Assembly (NCBI RefSeq): GCF_025370935.1
Contig: NC_133479.1
Coordinates: 15,913,212 to 15,977,211 of the forward strand
Origin: Choristoneura fumiferana
Taxonomy: Eukaryota > Arthropoda > Insecta > Lepidoptera > Tortricidae
DNA length: 64,000 bases
Reading direction: 5' to 3'
The notes under the pieces are model-generated. The model did no database searches. It was given only the letters and a program-made list of their open reading frames with translations, and had not been told where the DNA came from. Numbering within the stretch: position 1 is the stretch's first letter; the number at the start of each line of letters is the position of its first letter. Of the stretch, positions 45,650-57,513 are shown piece by piece. Both the position numbers and the translations under genes were made by a program.

Positions 45650-45925
45650 TTTAACCTACTCCCTCCTCCTCCTTTTTTTTGTACTTGCACCTAGCACATA
45701 CTTACTCTTATAAAATACAAAGAAAGAAAGAAAGAAAATAATTTATTTATAACAGCAGCGACACATTACACAGGTTAGACAAAATACATAAGTAGTGTTG
45801 CCGTACAACACTTAAGTAAGTACACGTAAGTGTGTTGTTTAAATATATAATTAAACATTCGGAACTCAAAACAAACTGTCGTATCCCGACTGGAGATCGA
45901 ACCCGGACCTCAAGCTTCAGTCGTC
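45650..45925 (-). mobile_element. LINE tail and SINE scrap
   Basis: (AAAG)n with AATAATTTATTT at 45720-45749 looks like an inverted (CTTT)n LINE tail. 45850-45925 (TAATTAAACATTCGGAACTC, GAGATCGAACCCGGACCTCA) is a minus-strand piece of the 32689-32949 SINE, including box B. Confidence 0.55.
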
Positions 45926-48900
45926 TTATATAAATATGATGCTTGACTTTACAGCGAGTAGTATTTGCCACGTTTCTTTGAGTCCTTATAGATTATCATC
46001 AAAGATACCCCGTAATGTGGGGGCGGCCGCTATCTGTATCAGATAATTACCACCCATTGTACCTAGCTTAATGCATCTGCCGTCATTGTCAAAGAAAAAT
46101 TTTGCACAAACTTTTTTCCCCGAAAAACCCGTCGTCAAACTTCAAAAGATAATTTCGCAAAATTTACGCCATTCAATGCGAACAATGCGGCATTCTTAGC
46201 TCCGTAGCCGAGGGACGAAAACAAAATCTCGCGTCCTCACAGTCGGTTGGATCCATTGCATCCAGAAACTAGTTCGAACACGCTATTGTGCGGCGAGAAG
46301 AGAGATTCTCTCCGGTGCACACTGCAATGGTGAAATTTACATTCGATTTCATAAATCATACGTTGGCCTTTGCGTCGCCGCCGCAGGTGTCCGTGAGATG
46401 CGACACTATTGTCCTACGTTTAATTGTGCGATGCCATACCTGCGATTTGTCCATCCCTTATTAGCCAGCCGAATTCGACCTACCTCGTCTTCTTGACATC
46501 CTCAGGAGCTCGCGTGCTATCTCAAACGGCCGTGTTGCTTGCGATTTATTACCGTGACACTTTAAAAGTTATCTCCGTTGCTACTAGGTCTGTATTTGAG
46601 CGCGTGGACGCACGACAGACCGGATGGGAAGCCGAGATGCTGTAATTTGGCCGTACAATACCGTGCAATAATAATCGCGGCGGTTCGTAATTGCGACGAC
46701 ATCCGTTGAGTAAGGCGTACATGTGCCGGCTGGCCGTGTGAAAGTCGGAAAGGGCCGCTGCAGCGTGAGCCAGACACAGTTGTTATCGGAACCAGTTTGA
46801 TGCATTTTAGATGTGTCCGCTTTCATGACGCCTTAGTACTCTGCCCAAGAATTTATTACTTATTAAGAGAGGACATAATCATTCTGGCTGCGCCACTTAT
46901 TTGTTTTTAATATTTACTCTGGCAACACATCCTTCCTTTCCCATCCAGTAGTAGGTAGTAGGTAGTGACCATTGCACTGAAATTCGAACAAGAAAACAAA
47001 TGACTGAAACAAAATGACGCAAATATAAACAGTTTTAACTCAAAAATTAAACCTTTAATGAAATTGCGAAGTGTTTGGTGAACATTTTTATCATTAAAAA
47101 AAACTTCTGTGTTGCGTCGGATTCGAACACCCACGGAAAAACACAATTGCTGGAGACATTGAGCGCCTAACCTTGACCCAGTTTGGAATCTGTTCTTGAA
47201 ATGTTTTTCTAATTAAATTTCGAAGCAATGGCAACGATTTCATAAGGTAGGTATCATCAGAAGAAGCTATAATTTTCAAATTATGACGCCCTAAATGGAA
47301 GGGAAACAAGATTTCACACCTAATCCCCGACAATAACAACAATGCGGTCCTACCACAACATGTGGTCACCCCCGCCAGTATTTTGTTAGGCAACGGAAGT
47401 CCCTTTGTGGTCATCGTCAGCATTGATGTTTTTACAATCGACGTTAGATAAACGCGGGACAAATGACGTCCGGAAATGTCCGGTTTTCGGGGAAATTTCT
47501 CAACGTTTATGCAATCTCTGTCCTCGTCTAGCGTTAGACAAAAAGACTACATATTTACATCGAGCTTTGGCTAAGATGTATTTGAAAGATTTTTTTACGT
47601 GTCCCTCCCTGTTTAAACGACGTTGTGACTGTGAGACGAGACGAATTGCTTTCTCGGAAAACAGAACTGTAATTGTCACTAAGTTGGGGGCGTCAAGGAT
47701 ACTGATGAAATATTAGTTTTTTGCAAAACATGATTTAAGAGTATTTTCAATTCAAACTTAAATAGCAATGATGTTTGCTAACCGAAGATACATATTTACA
47801 ATAGTTAATATTTATTTAGCAATCTATATATTTTTTACACACTTCATAACAAAATCGTTGTTTAAAATAACCGGATAGTTCAACCATATAAAAGGCAGGT
47901 GCTCGTGCGATCTTTCAATAAATCATGTTGAATAATTTAAAGAGAGCTCTTATAATGTATACTTTTACGCGATTCCTCAATAGATGATGGCATTACAACT
48001 GGTATTACTTTGAGGGACGGAAGCAACAAGATAATTTGATCCGTTTTTTGTCAGTAGATCGAGCGGCCTATGATTTGATCAGTATAACCCGATAATATCT
48101 GTTTCCGCTTATCCTTTTTTTAAGTTTTATTTTATACTTTTAAGTTTAAGGTTTACAAGTGTTAAACTATTGTCACAGTAGTTTAAAAAAAGCTAATGCG
48201 GGCCGTGGGACCGATTCACACAGGATATCCTTTAGTGGCGTTTTGTAGCTTTTATTTATATTACAAATTGTATTGTTATGGTAAAAAAGTACTACGGTCT
48301 CGATCACTTCTATTAATTTACGTAGGTAAGTGTATTTAGTTTCAGCTAGTGTATGGTTACCAGCTGGGATGCTACGTTTGACGGGTTAAAATATAAAATG
48401 AATAAAAAAACGGTTAGTAAGTGGGAAATGTTAGACTAATATACTTAAAATTTCGGATTTACTTCACTTGTTAGGGCATTCTGTGTATATAATCTAGTAT
48501 ACTAGTGATTTTCAATTTGCGCATTGATTCACAATTACAGGTTGCAAACCTACGCTCCGTCAAAACCCAAGACTATTTACTTTAGAGCAAAAAACGTACA
48601 GTCAGGTTAACAACAAAAACAATAAAACTTATGTACAGCGAGGAACAGATATGATAGGTACATACGTTGTTCGTCGTATCTGCCCAGAAATTTAACGACG
48701 CCGTACAAGATAAAAATGTCATAAAAATCTTTCGACATCGTTTTGTTAACTATCTATAATTGGTTACATTCGAGTGAGTTTTGTTCGCGCTTACTCTGTT
48801 TTATCAGTTTTTTACGAGTGATTAAATATTCTGGATTAATGGTCGTGTAGGAATGTCTATGTTTATAAGACTGTTTATCGGTTTTTATGTGGCTATTTAC

Positions 48901-50103
48901 TCGTTTTTTAACGTCTAGCTAGTCATCACTAGAGAGGTAATTGTATGATACAACAGAACAGAGAAGGTGTATGCGTTTAGGGTTGATTATTTGTGCGCAA
49001 ACCAATGTTCTTTGCCATAACGTTAGAGCGATTTAGGTACGGTTTTCTGTAACATCAGATAGGTGTATCATAACATTACGTTGTATAAAAACGTTTATTA
49101 ACGTTAAGGGTATTTGTTGTTAATTACTTAGTGTAATTGGCGTTTAATTAAAAATACATATATCGGGAAAAATTGTTTATGCCATCGCAAATAACATTAG
49201 GTATCGTAATCTCTAGGTGACTTAGTTTTAAATACTACCTACCTTAAATTACATAGGCAGTAATACCTACACTGATAATAGGTAACTATTACATAAACGA
49301 TTGATCAATTACATTTTTAATTGATATTATTGTAACGTAACAAAACGCTTACCTACATATTTTAGAAAATGTCAGATGTTTGAAAAAATGCAATTTCATT
49401 GGATGAAGTGACTTGTTTATGGCGTTTAAAAAACGTCAGCCATTTTGAGTGTTTTTATAAAAATAGGTGTTTCATAAGCATAGTTTCTAGATTATCAATG
49501 TAAGCATTTAAAAGTGTTTCGATAATAGTAAAATGCTTATGTTTCTTAAAGTATGTAAAATACTTCATCATTAGATTGCATGTCAAGTGTTTTGTTTGAT
49601 AATGCTGTAAATGTCAGTTACGATTCAGCCATTTTAAATAACTAAAATGCAAACTCCTGTAAATAGCACCACCTATAAAATTGTATGGGTTTTCAGTTCA
49701 TTCATATGGACCTCCGCAAAGTAACGTCTGATTCAATAAATTTTCCTTATTGCTTACAAATTGATATATTGCTTTAAATTTACACAATTTTCATTCATTG
49801 CATCTGTGCTTAAACGCGACAGTTTATTGTTAAAAATTACTTCGACGCATCGACCTCATTTTAGCAGAGTAGACATCGTAAATAGGGTAGTGTCATTATG
49901 TGATGTTCAATGAGTAATCGGAAGCGTAGTCTAGTCCAAAACATGAGAGAACCAAAACGAAATATTCAATCACGACCAGTGCTCTTCCGAGAAGACGCCG
50001 CTTTTTGCTGAGCCACGGATCGGGGGCCCGCGGGTTCCGCCAAATTGACTCCTTACCGTAAAAGCCAATATCGATGCTTTATTAAATAAAATATTGTTTG
50101 TTA
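45926..50103. other. Longest stretch without recognised TEs
   Basis: About 4.2 kb. 46190-46800 is clearly GC-richer and complex, as enhancers or conserved non-coding elements can be; no exon there is convincing. Minus frame 47094-47462 and plus frame 47405-47716 overlap antisense and show no domain. 47720-50100 is AT-rich with T runs. GACCTCCGCAAAGTAACG at 49709-49726 is shared with 63453-63470. Confidence 0.4.
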
Positions 50104-50390
50104 CTCATCCTACTAATAGAGCGAAAGTATGTTTGCGCGTGTGTGTTGCTGTTGCTCTTTCACGGTAAATAAAGCTGCTGGATGGATTTAGATGTAATTT
50201 GATGTGTGATAACTGGATATCGGGTGTAACACATGGTCTACTTTTTATCCTGCAGGAACGAGATTTACACAAGTAATTATTGTCCACCATGTGTGTATTG
50301 TACACCATTTGTGTCAATGTAAATTTCTTGTTCTGATTTGTGGTGTTCAATAAAGAATATTTGTATTTGTGTTGTATGTATTGTAATATT
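50104..50390 (+). mobile_element. Helitron-like remnant followed by LINE tail
   Basis: CTACTAATAGAGCGAAAGTATG, CTGCTGGATGGATTTAGATG and GTCTACTTTTTATCCTGCAG follow the Helitron-like order. Then GTGTTCAATAAAGAATATTTG (50323-) is a LINE 3' tail. Confidence 0.5.
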
Positions 50391-50628
50391 GTCAGGGATA
50401 GTGCAAAACCACGGATCAAGCACGTATTTGCAAACTTCGCCCATTTCAAATGTTTACTCCAAATTTGTTTTAAAAAGCAAATACTTTAAGTAATAGTTAA
50501 TAATAATAAACCAACTAATGTAAAACTAATTTCAGACAGTAACCTATTTTCAGATAAGATTGTAAATTTTTCTCGTGAAAATATTTCTAACTTGGGCGAA
50601 GCCGCGAGTCAATTTAAGTCAAATAAAA
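50391..50628. other. No recognised gene
   Basis: Contains a Helitron-like terminal scrap (GGGCGAAGCCGCGAGTCAA) at 50594-50612. Confidence 0.45.
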
Positions 50629-50873
50629 CACACGGATGGCCAAGTGGTTAGAGTTAGACAACCTGACTACGAAGCTTGAGGTGCCGAGTTCGATCCCTGG
50701 CCGGGCAGATATGTATGAATAATATGAATCTTTGTTCTCGGGTCATGGATGTTTAATATAATGTATTTATCTATATAAGTATATTTATCCGTTGCCTGGT
50801 ATCCATAGATTTGCTTAGTTTGGGACTAGGTCAATTTGTATCATCCCATGATATTTATTTATTATTTATTTAT
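50629..50873 (+). mobile_element. tRNA-derived SINE, plus-strand copy
   Basis: Box A TGGCCAAGTGG (50637-50647), box B GAGTTCGATCC (50686-50696), CCGGGCAGATATGTATGAAT, GTTTGGGACTAGGTCAATTTG and a (TTTA)n tail to about 50873. Same family as 32689-32949. Confidence 0.9.
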
Positions 50874-52591
50874 ATGTTTGAACTGCGGATTGACAGTGAA
50901 CAGACCGTTTTTGGACAGTGAGTGTAGTGTGTGTATTAAATGTAATTTTAACCTTTTCATGTGGTCCGGGGTCCCCAGAGGGTGCGGGGGGTGCCCCGAA
51001 TTGTCCCAAATCTCTAGGGAAAACAGGCTAACATATCCGATAAGCTTTATGAATGCGTTTTTTTCTGTCATAGGTACTGTCAGTAGATTATTATTTTTGG
51101 ATGTTGTCTTTTGACACATTGGAGTGCATGAATGGGACTGAACAGTCTGATATAACTTGTCGAGAATCGAAAACTTGTCGAAACTATTAAATTCCATACC
51201 TATTTATTTTATTTAGATAATCATTACGTTAGTATAGCTTTTTTTTAGTCAACATTTCAAAAATACTTATTAATGTATTTTGTTAGGAATTTAGCATTAT
51301 ATCATTGATACGCTTAAGCTGATGCTTCAATAAATTGTTTGGAAATGTCATGTTGTTATTATGTTGTAAACTATTGCGAAATAGCCAATTGTTGTTACCT
51401 GTCCGGTTAAAATATTTGCAAGCTCGCTGTATAAGCAATTAATTGTTTATGTACATTCTTTTAGTTTAGAAATATAATAAAAACACCGCGCAGATTATGG
51501 ATTAAAATCCATATTTTTCACTATGATGGTATAAATTATATTTTGCATGTCGTATCTTGATTTGTCCAACATATGGGGGAGGTCTATACAGTTTAAAAAC
51601 TGGTTTAAAACAGTGGACGTTCTAAGACTGATATTTTGATGATGATGATGATCTTGATTTGCTATTTCCGGCTACTGTTTTTATGACTGACTTTCCGTAA
51701 CATGACAAGTAACATGAAAATTTACTAAGAAATCTCTATCGCAATTATAGGTAGATAAATTAATAGTAAAAATTATTCATATACATACTGTACTCGAACG
51801 TCTTATACTATAACAGAAGCTATTTATATTCAACGGAGCACATTTCTCCAACCGGCAGCTCGCTCTTGGCGTCCATTTTTTCTTCAATCGCCCAGGAGTC
51901 GTGACTTTTTTTCCACCTACACCGTTATTGACCCACACCTTGCACTGCACCAGACATAACCGAGTCATCCATTATACATCGATGCCCTAATACATGACGT
52001 ATCACCCCACTTAGTCTACAACGAGCAATGAATGTATTGTCTGTTGAAACTGTCGATGAATTTTTCCGGCTAGCAACAATGTATATGTTCCAAGTTCCAA
52101 GGTGTTCACTATTGTTACTTGTTACAGAATGTGACAAGTGTAACTATGCAGTATTTGGTCGATCGAGCGAATTTCATATGCTATTGTCATTTGATTCTTC
52201 TATTTAACTGTGTCTTGTATTCTATTGTACTGTATGTATAGACTTGGTACTTGTTACAGGCAAAAACGTTTGTGATCAAAGTTCTTTGGTCATATTTATT
52301 TTTCATGAGAATCGTGCCTACTATGCTTAAATAGTGCTTTGGGGATTCACAACTTCTGGGTAAATAAATATTTAGTGTTTTTGCGGCTTTTTTGTCATTA
52401 CCATTTCAGCAAATATGTGTTAAAAGAGATATGTTTATGATAACTAAACACAATATCGATGCTCTAGCGTAATCAAAATTCTTGCGACTTATCCTTCCGT
52501 TGTTCTAATACTCTTGGGATGTTAATGACGTTTAACCGACCGGTCAAAAGGCTCGAATATTATACTCGCTCGAATACTCTTCTACATTATA
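50874..52591. other. No recognised gene
   Basis: (GAT)n at 51638-51652; frames on both strands at 50836-51197 overlap and are unsupported. Otherwise AT-rich. Confidence 0.45.
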
Positions 52592-52729
52592 TTGACCTCT
52601 CGTATGTCCAGACAATGTGCTAAATTATAAGTCTACTTTTTCTATTTTTATTTTAATCTGTAGAATTTGTATTTGAAACAAACGAGACTAGAATGCAGTT
52701 TTTTTTATTTCTGACATACGAGAGGTTAA
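52592..52729. mobile_element. Short MITE, TTRACCTCTCGTATGTC ends
   Basis: TTGACCTCTCGTATGTCCAGA (52592-52612) is inverted at TCTGACATACGAGAGGTTAA (52710-52729), one mismatch and one indel. No coding. Confidence 0.75.
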
Positions 52730-52875
52730 GAAGGTAAACTTTGTCTGTTTGTGCCTAGAGGGCATATTTAACCGATTTTATATATTCTTTCATTAATAGG
52801 TAGATGCTCTTAGCCCTGATTTACAAAGGATACTTTTATACTGGAAAAGTAGAAAAATCCGTCGGAGCACAAACC

Positions 52876-53415
52876 TGAAGCTAGAAACACACTGACTTCG
52901 GAGGCGGAGCGGTGCGGCGCGGCGCCGAGGCGGTACCGGTTGAAATATTCGAGCTAACGTGAATTTCCCGCGCAGTGATCTGTGTACCCTCTTTCATGTT
53001 AGCTCGAATATGACTATTTCTCAAGAAGTTGTCCATTTTCAGTTGTCCACTAATAAAAAAAACAATCCTGACACTACTTCAACACAAAAATAAGTAATAT
53101 TGTGTTTAAATATATACAAAACCTTGTGGTAAAGGTGATGAAAAGTCAGATAATCTTCGTTGGTCGACAAAGTTACGTTTTTTTCTCACAAGATTTAGTG
53201 ACGTTTTCCTGACGTCAAGAAATTTTGGATGTTTTATGCAGTTTATGTTTATGATCGCGTCCTTAGTGTTAATAATTTCTTGACAAACTGATTTCTTGAC
53301 AATTTCATGACGGGTCAACTTTTTGAGAAATACTGATATTACAACCGGTACCTACTACCGCCTCCACGCCGCGCCGCACCGCCCCGCCACTGCTCTCTGT
53401 GTGTTTCAGGCTTAA
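52876..53415. mobile_element. piggyBac-like MITE with internal cargo
   Basis: The left end GAAGCTAGAAACACACTGAC plus GGCGGAGCGGTGCGGCGCGG is inverted at GCGCCGCACCGCCCCGCC...GTGTGTTTCAGGCTTAA (53368-53415), finishing at TTAA. ATATTCGAGCTAAC is also inverted close by (52944 and 52999). A central 300 bases (about 53020-53325), absent from the short copies, carries a 70-codon minus frame (53106-53318) with basic residues and no known domain. Confidence 0.75.
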
Positions 53416-55227
53416 TTGCGGGCAACTGTTGGTTAAAAATACATATACGTAGTTATAAATACACAATGCCACATACATGATAGCTCGGAAACCGCAAAGC
53501 AGCTTGAGCAAAATAAACATGCATCTAATTAACTCAGGATTGAATTTAAGATGTAAACACATAAATAAATAGCGGTTGATAAAAAAACGAGCGTCTGCAG
53601 TCGGCAAAAACATTATTTATTGATATTTTTTAACAGCTGGTAGACAGTTAGATGATGAAGGGCCAGCGCGGGCGCATGTGGTGCGGTTATGATTATGAAT
53701 GAAAACTTTTTTTGTCAGAACTAAATGGCGCATTGGGGCCGCATCTTTGACTAAAACGTTTGTTATCCTATGAGGAAAATTAGCGTACAGGGAAATTACA
53801 CGCAGTTTTTAAATATGTGGGATTTTTTTATTTAGGCACGCCTACGCTTGCGCTTACACTTGTTTAAGTTGGCTACTTGTCATATTAAGTGTGGGAGACG
53901 GTTGAGCAATAAAAGTAAGTGATTTGTGATGAGCGCTGGCCAATCCCGAAGCCCAAGGACAGAGGCAGAAGATGATGACTTTTCACCTAGGTAAAAACTT
54001 CCAGCAAGATCTTAAGACAATTGGTTTGACTCCATAGCGAAGTAGATAAACCACCAAGAATGACGGAAAACGAAGAGCTAATACCAAATAGGGAAATAGT
54101 TAAGAGATTGTTTTAGAAATGTTGTGGTTTTAAACTTTACAAAACTATTTTTCGACCGATTCTTGGTATCCCATCGGGCTGAAGTTTGGCATATACAAAA
54201 TCTTATTATAATGCATTTGTGATTTGTTTGAATAAGAATCATTTATGGATTGTCTGGCACCGATAGTGTAGTATCTATCTCGCGAGATTGTAAACTGTCG
54301 CTCGGATAGTCAAGCTTATTTGTAATCTCGCTAGATATTTTGTAAATTATCGGTTTACAATCTTACACTGATATTAGTTACAACCGCAAGTCACCTGCTT
54401 TTAGGAAATATTTTCCAAGTGACCAAATTATAATTTTTGTACCATGTTGATTTACTTTTTGAATTAATTCGTCATTATAAGTACTTAATCATCTAGTTTC
54501 CTGTTTAATTGTAGATATGTGTATGTTCAGATCGATCGTGCGTGTTTAAAACTTGCCATAAAGTTCTTGGTCCGTGTTGACTTGAGATTATACAATCCAG
54601 CACTCGGAACAAAATTTTTAATTGACAAAAGTTTATGCTACTTTCAAAAATAGCAGAAAATTCTAAACCATCGTCAAGATAGCCTCTGGACGTCTTTGAC
54701 ATAAGAATTGTTCGTAAATTCATTTACGCTGCCGCACGAAACCTTCCAGTCAATTTCGAACACTTCCAAACATAGGATTGGCATACAATACATATGTAGT
54801 TTAGATGACAATTTAAAGTACAATTTCTTGGTCAGCTTTAGGTAAGTACTCGTCGATGCTTAAAGTTCGACGCATCAAAGACGTGATTTCACCTTGAATT
54901 AAATGTTCCGGCGAAAAATTCACAGTTCGGTGATAATGTAAGCTACAAAACCACTAGACAAATCCCAGAATCATTCTATGATAACGTATCTTATCTCTAA
55001 TTTTTACCGCAAGTTACGTAACATCCATCAATGGCCTCCAACTCTGCGAGCGATGCGGCATTGAGGTCGAGCGTGAACCCATATTTAACGGCGGAATAGG
55101 ACATCTGAAATGTCCACGCGATGTTAATAATTGCATCACGCATATTTTACTGGGACAAGTTTCTACATTCCGTTCTTCTGAATTTCTAAAAAAACTCTTC
55201 GCGTTAATGTGCACCATCAAGAACATC
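53416..55227. other. No gene; one small foldback
   Basis: 54268-54372 holds TCTCGCGAGATTGTAAAC, TGTAATCTCGCTAGATATTTTG and GTTTACAATCTTAC: short inverted pieces of a moth repeat. Nothing else assignable. Confidence 0.4.
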
Positions 55228-55415
55228 TCGATGGATGGTGCTCATCCATTTCTTGTTCTGTGACTGGCGGCTGCGGAGTCTTTCCAACATGGCACGACTT
55301 GGATGCCTTTAAAAGGCAGGTGTACCGTTTCTTTTAAGGCCGGCAACGCATCTACAATCCCAGTGATGCTGAAGGTGCTGAAGGTGCGCTGCGGTGAACA
55401 TTTACTCGTTTGTAT
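55228..55415 (+). pseudogene. LINE ORF2 C-terminus and 3' end, decayed
   Basis: One plus frame reads 'FPTWHDLDAFKRQVYRFLL', matching the usual close of a lepidopteran LINE polymerase (F-P...W-LD-FK--V-R-L), followed by GGCCGGCAACGCATCTACAA. CTGAAGGTG is locally duplicated (about 55368-55385). Frames are broken on both sides. Confidence 0.55.
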
Positions 55416-56309
55416 AACTCTTAGAAAAACAGCGGACTTATCTCTTACAGGGATATCTTCTAGTTTACTTTTAAGTTTGTCGGCGTTACTATAAAAAATC
55501 TCTAACGCGGGATTGAATCGACCAGGGTTAGGTATTGAACTCCGATTTAAGTGCTAACGCAGGGTTAAGTCTAGTGTCAAAATGTATGGAACTGTAATGA
55601 CTAGATGTTTTCTTTCTTTTTAACCCAGGGTTAACGATTTTTTCACTCAAAACTGTGCAAGCGGCCCTAAATGTGACAGCGCAAGTGCAATATAAATGTC
55701 ATTGCCGCAATACTATAATCTGTGCCTAGTGAAATCTAGTGTCGGATCGAACATTCCGTCTGGATTTCGGTTTCGATGAGACTCAGGCAACTAAATCCAA
55801 AACCGAAACTGCTTTTATACGGCGATCTGGAGCAATCTGCTCGCGCGCGAACCGCGCGTTTGCAATTTTTTTGTGGCTTCTTTATTATTCCACATGAAAA
55901 AGAATAAATATCAATTACTTTCCATTAAAAAAAAAATCAAACTATATCGAATAAATATAACGTGTTTGTGGTGTTTTGACTATCGAATAAATGCTTCTAT
56001 GATCACAAACACATATTAACAAGAGCCCTCGAATACAGTTCGGTCTCCACTGAAGCACAATCCGAATTCGGTTTCGGTTGCAAATACAGTTTCGACCGGA
56101 TACTAGTTAGTATAATCCCTCGGCATTGATACTAGCTGGTTGCGCCGACGATTTATAGGATCGACGGCGCGTAACGCGTGTTAAACGCGTAAGTGTCGGT
56201 TGCCGGCCAAATTGACGGCTAGGCGGCGCCGGCGCAGATAGTGCTATAGCAATAGCTATATGAATATGTGCATGCAATGTTGTTTGGGCCACATCGCTTG
56301 ACGAACTGA
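55416..56309. other. No recognised feature
   Basis: Repeated words around TTTCGGTTTCG, AACCGAAACTG and CGGTTTCGGTTGC (55760-56080) hint at a decayed foldback that I could not delimit. Confidence 0.4.
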
Positions 56310-56783
56310 TAACCGTTGGGGGAGAAAAGTCCTGGAGTGGCGACCACGAACCGGAAGACGAAGCGTTGGCAGGCCTCCCACCAGGGGGATTGAAGACATC
56401 GTGAGAGTTGCGGAAAACGGTTCTCTATCGGTTGCCCGAATTTCATGTGCCCGAATGTATCGTTTTCTAGAATTTTCATTTGCCATAAAGTAATTTATTT
56501 CTGAAATAGTAATTTCTTCAGAGTTGATATTAAAATAACCTAACCTAACCTACTGCATTCTATATGATGACATATAATAAAATCCTAAAAACAGCACGGT
56601 TCTATATATTTTATGGCAAACGTTGGTATAGCAAGTGAAATTCGGGCAAATAAAATTCGGGCAAGTAAAGGTAACCGGCGGAAAACTGGTGGATACAAGT
56701 GGCGAGTTCACATTCATTGTGACGTTCTAAGGGGGAGCCTTTTGTTTAGCAGTGGACGTGTACCGGCTGATGATGATGAATAT
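56310..56783 (+). mobile_element. RTE LINE 3' end split by a foldback element
   Basis: Left part: GAGTGGCGACCACGAACCGG, GAAGCGTTGGCAGGCCTCCC, GAGAGTTGCGGAAAAC. Right part from 56678: GCGGAAAACTGGTGGATACA, GGGGGAGCCTTTTGTTTAGC, AGTGGACGTGTACCGGCTG and (GAT)n. The missing middle is the inserted element 56419-56677. Confidence 0.8.
56419..56677. mobile_element. Foldback element with CCTAA core, 9-bp target duplication
   Basis: GCGGAAAAC is repeated exactly at 56410-56418 and 56678-56686. The ends are made of repeats of TTGCCCGAATTT: two on the left, three inverted on the right. CCATAAA and TTTATGG are inverted inside. The centre has AACCTAACCTAACCTA (56538-56553). No coding. Confidence 0.8.
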
Positions 56784-57076
56784 GTTTATAAACTTGCGTA
56801 AACAGATAGTAAAGTCTATCTTTATCCCGCTGCTGCCCTGCGGAAGAATTATTAAATGGTTAGCGCTCTATCACTCAAATCGATTGATGGTCGAAGATTT
56901 TATTTAAGCCCTGTTTGTTGTTGTTATTGTTTTGGGATCAGCAAGTTGATTTTGATTCACTTCCAGTGGTCGAATTAACTTGAAATTTTGGATATACATA
57001 TAAGTTGAATGACAATGTAAGTACAGTTAACAAAACAGTCAGCAAAAAAAAAGCTTGTATTAAACATGAACTTTTA
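56784..57076. other. No recognised feature
   Basis: Nothing assignable. Confidence 0.5.
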
Positions 57077-57511
57077 AGGGTGAAGCCAGACGTGCGTAAT
57101 TTTTTGAGTCGTGAGTCGCATATTTTCGGTCGCGAAATTTCTGTTGCATTCGGTTTTATACAATAGTCCTGAAAATGGGTTAGTATCATTTCGTCTAAAC
57201 AGCAGCTGGTCTACGTAGCAAATTAGCAATTGGTCTAAGTAGCAAATGGTCTAAGAAGCACTGGTTTAAGTAGCAACATGTCTAAGTATTAAGTGGTCTA
57301 AATTTTTTTGACTCAAATTCGACGGAGCTCCTATTCCGCGTGGCTGACGCCTTGACGCAACTCTAACCTAACCTAACCTACGACCAGTTGCTTTTTAGAC
57401 CACTTTCTACTTAGACCAGTTGCTACATAGACCAGCTGCTTTTTTAGACGTAATGATACTTACCCCAGAAAATGAGTTGACCTAGAGATTACGCTCATCT
57501 GGCTTCACCCT
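57077..57511. mobile_element. Mariner-like MITE interrupted by a second element
   Basis: AGGGTGAAGCCAGACGTGCG at the left is inverted at CGCTCATCTGGCTTCACCCT at the right. TA flanks both ends (57075-57076, 57512-57513). Without the insert it would be about 150 bp. Confidence 0.75.
57181..57467. mobile_element. Foldback element with GGTCTAAGTAGCAA tandem arms and CCTAA core
   Basis: TAGTATCATTTCGTCTAAAC and CAGCAGCTGGTCTA at the left are inverted at TAGACCAGCTGCTTTTTTAG, ACGTAATGATACTTA. The arms hold 14-16-base variants of AGCAACTGGTCTAAGT: about six left, three right. The core has CTAACCTAACCTAACCTA (57363-57380). It is flanked by GAAAATGGGT / GAAAATGAGT (57171-57180, 57468-57477), an imperfect target duplication. 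Confidence 0.8.
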
Positions 57512-57513
57512 TA

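Noticed and set aside
47094..47716. Overlapping frames of 122 and 103 codons on opposite strands
   Set aside because: They are mutually antisense and neither has a recognisable motif.
57363..57380. Telomeric repeat / chromosome end
   Set aside because: Only three to four CCTAA units in the centre of a small mobile element, with ordinary sequence on both sides.
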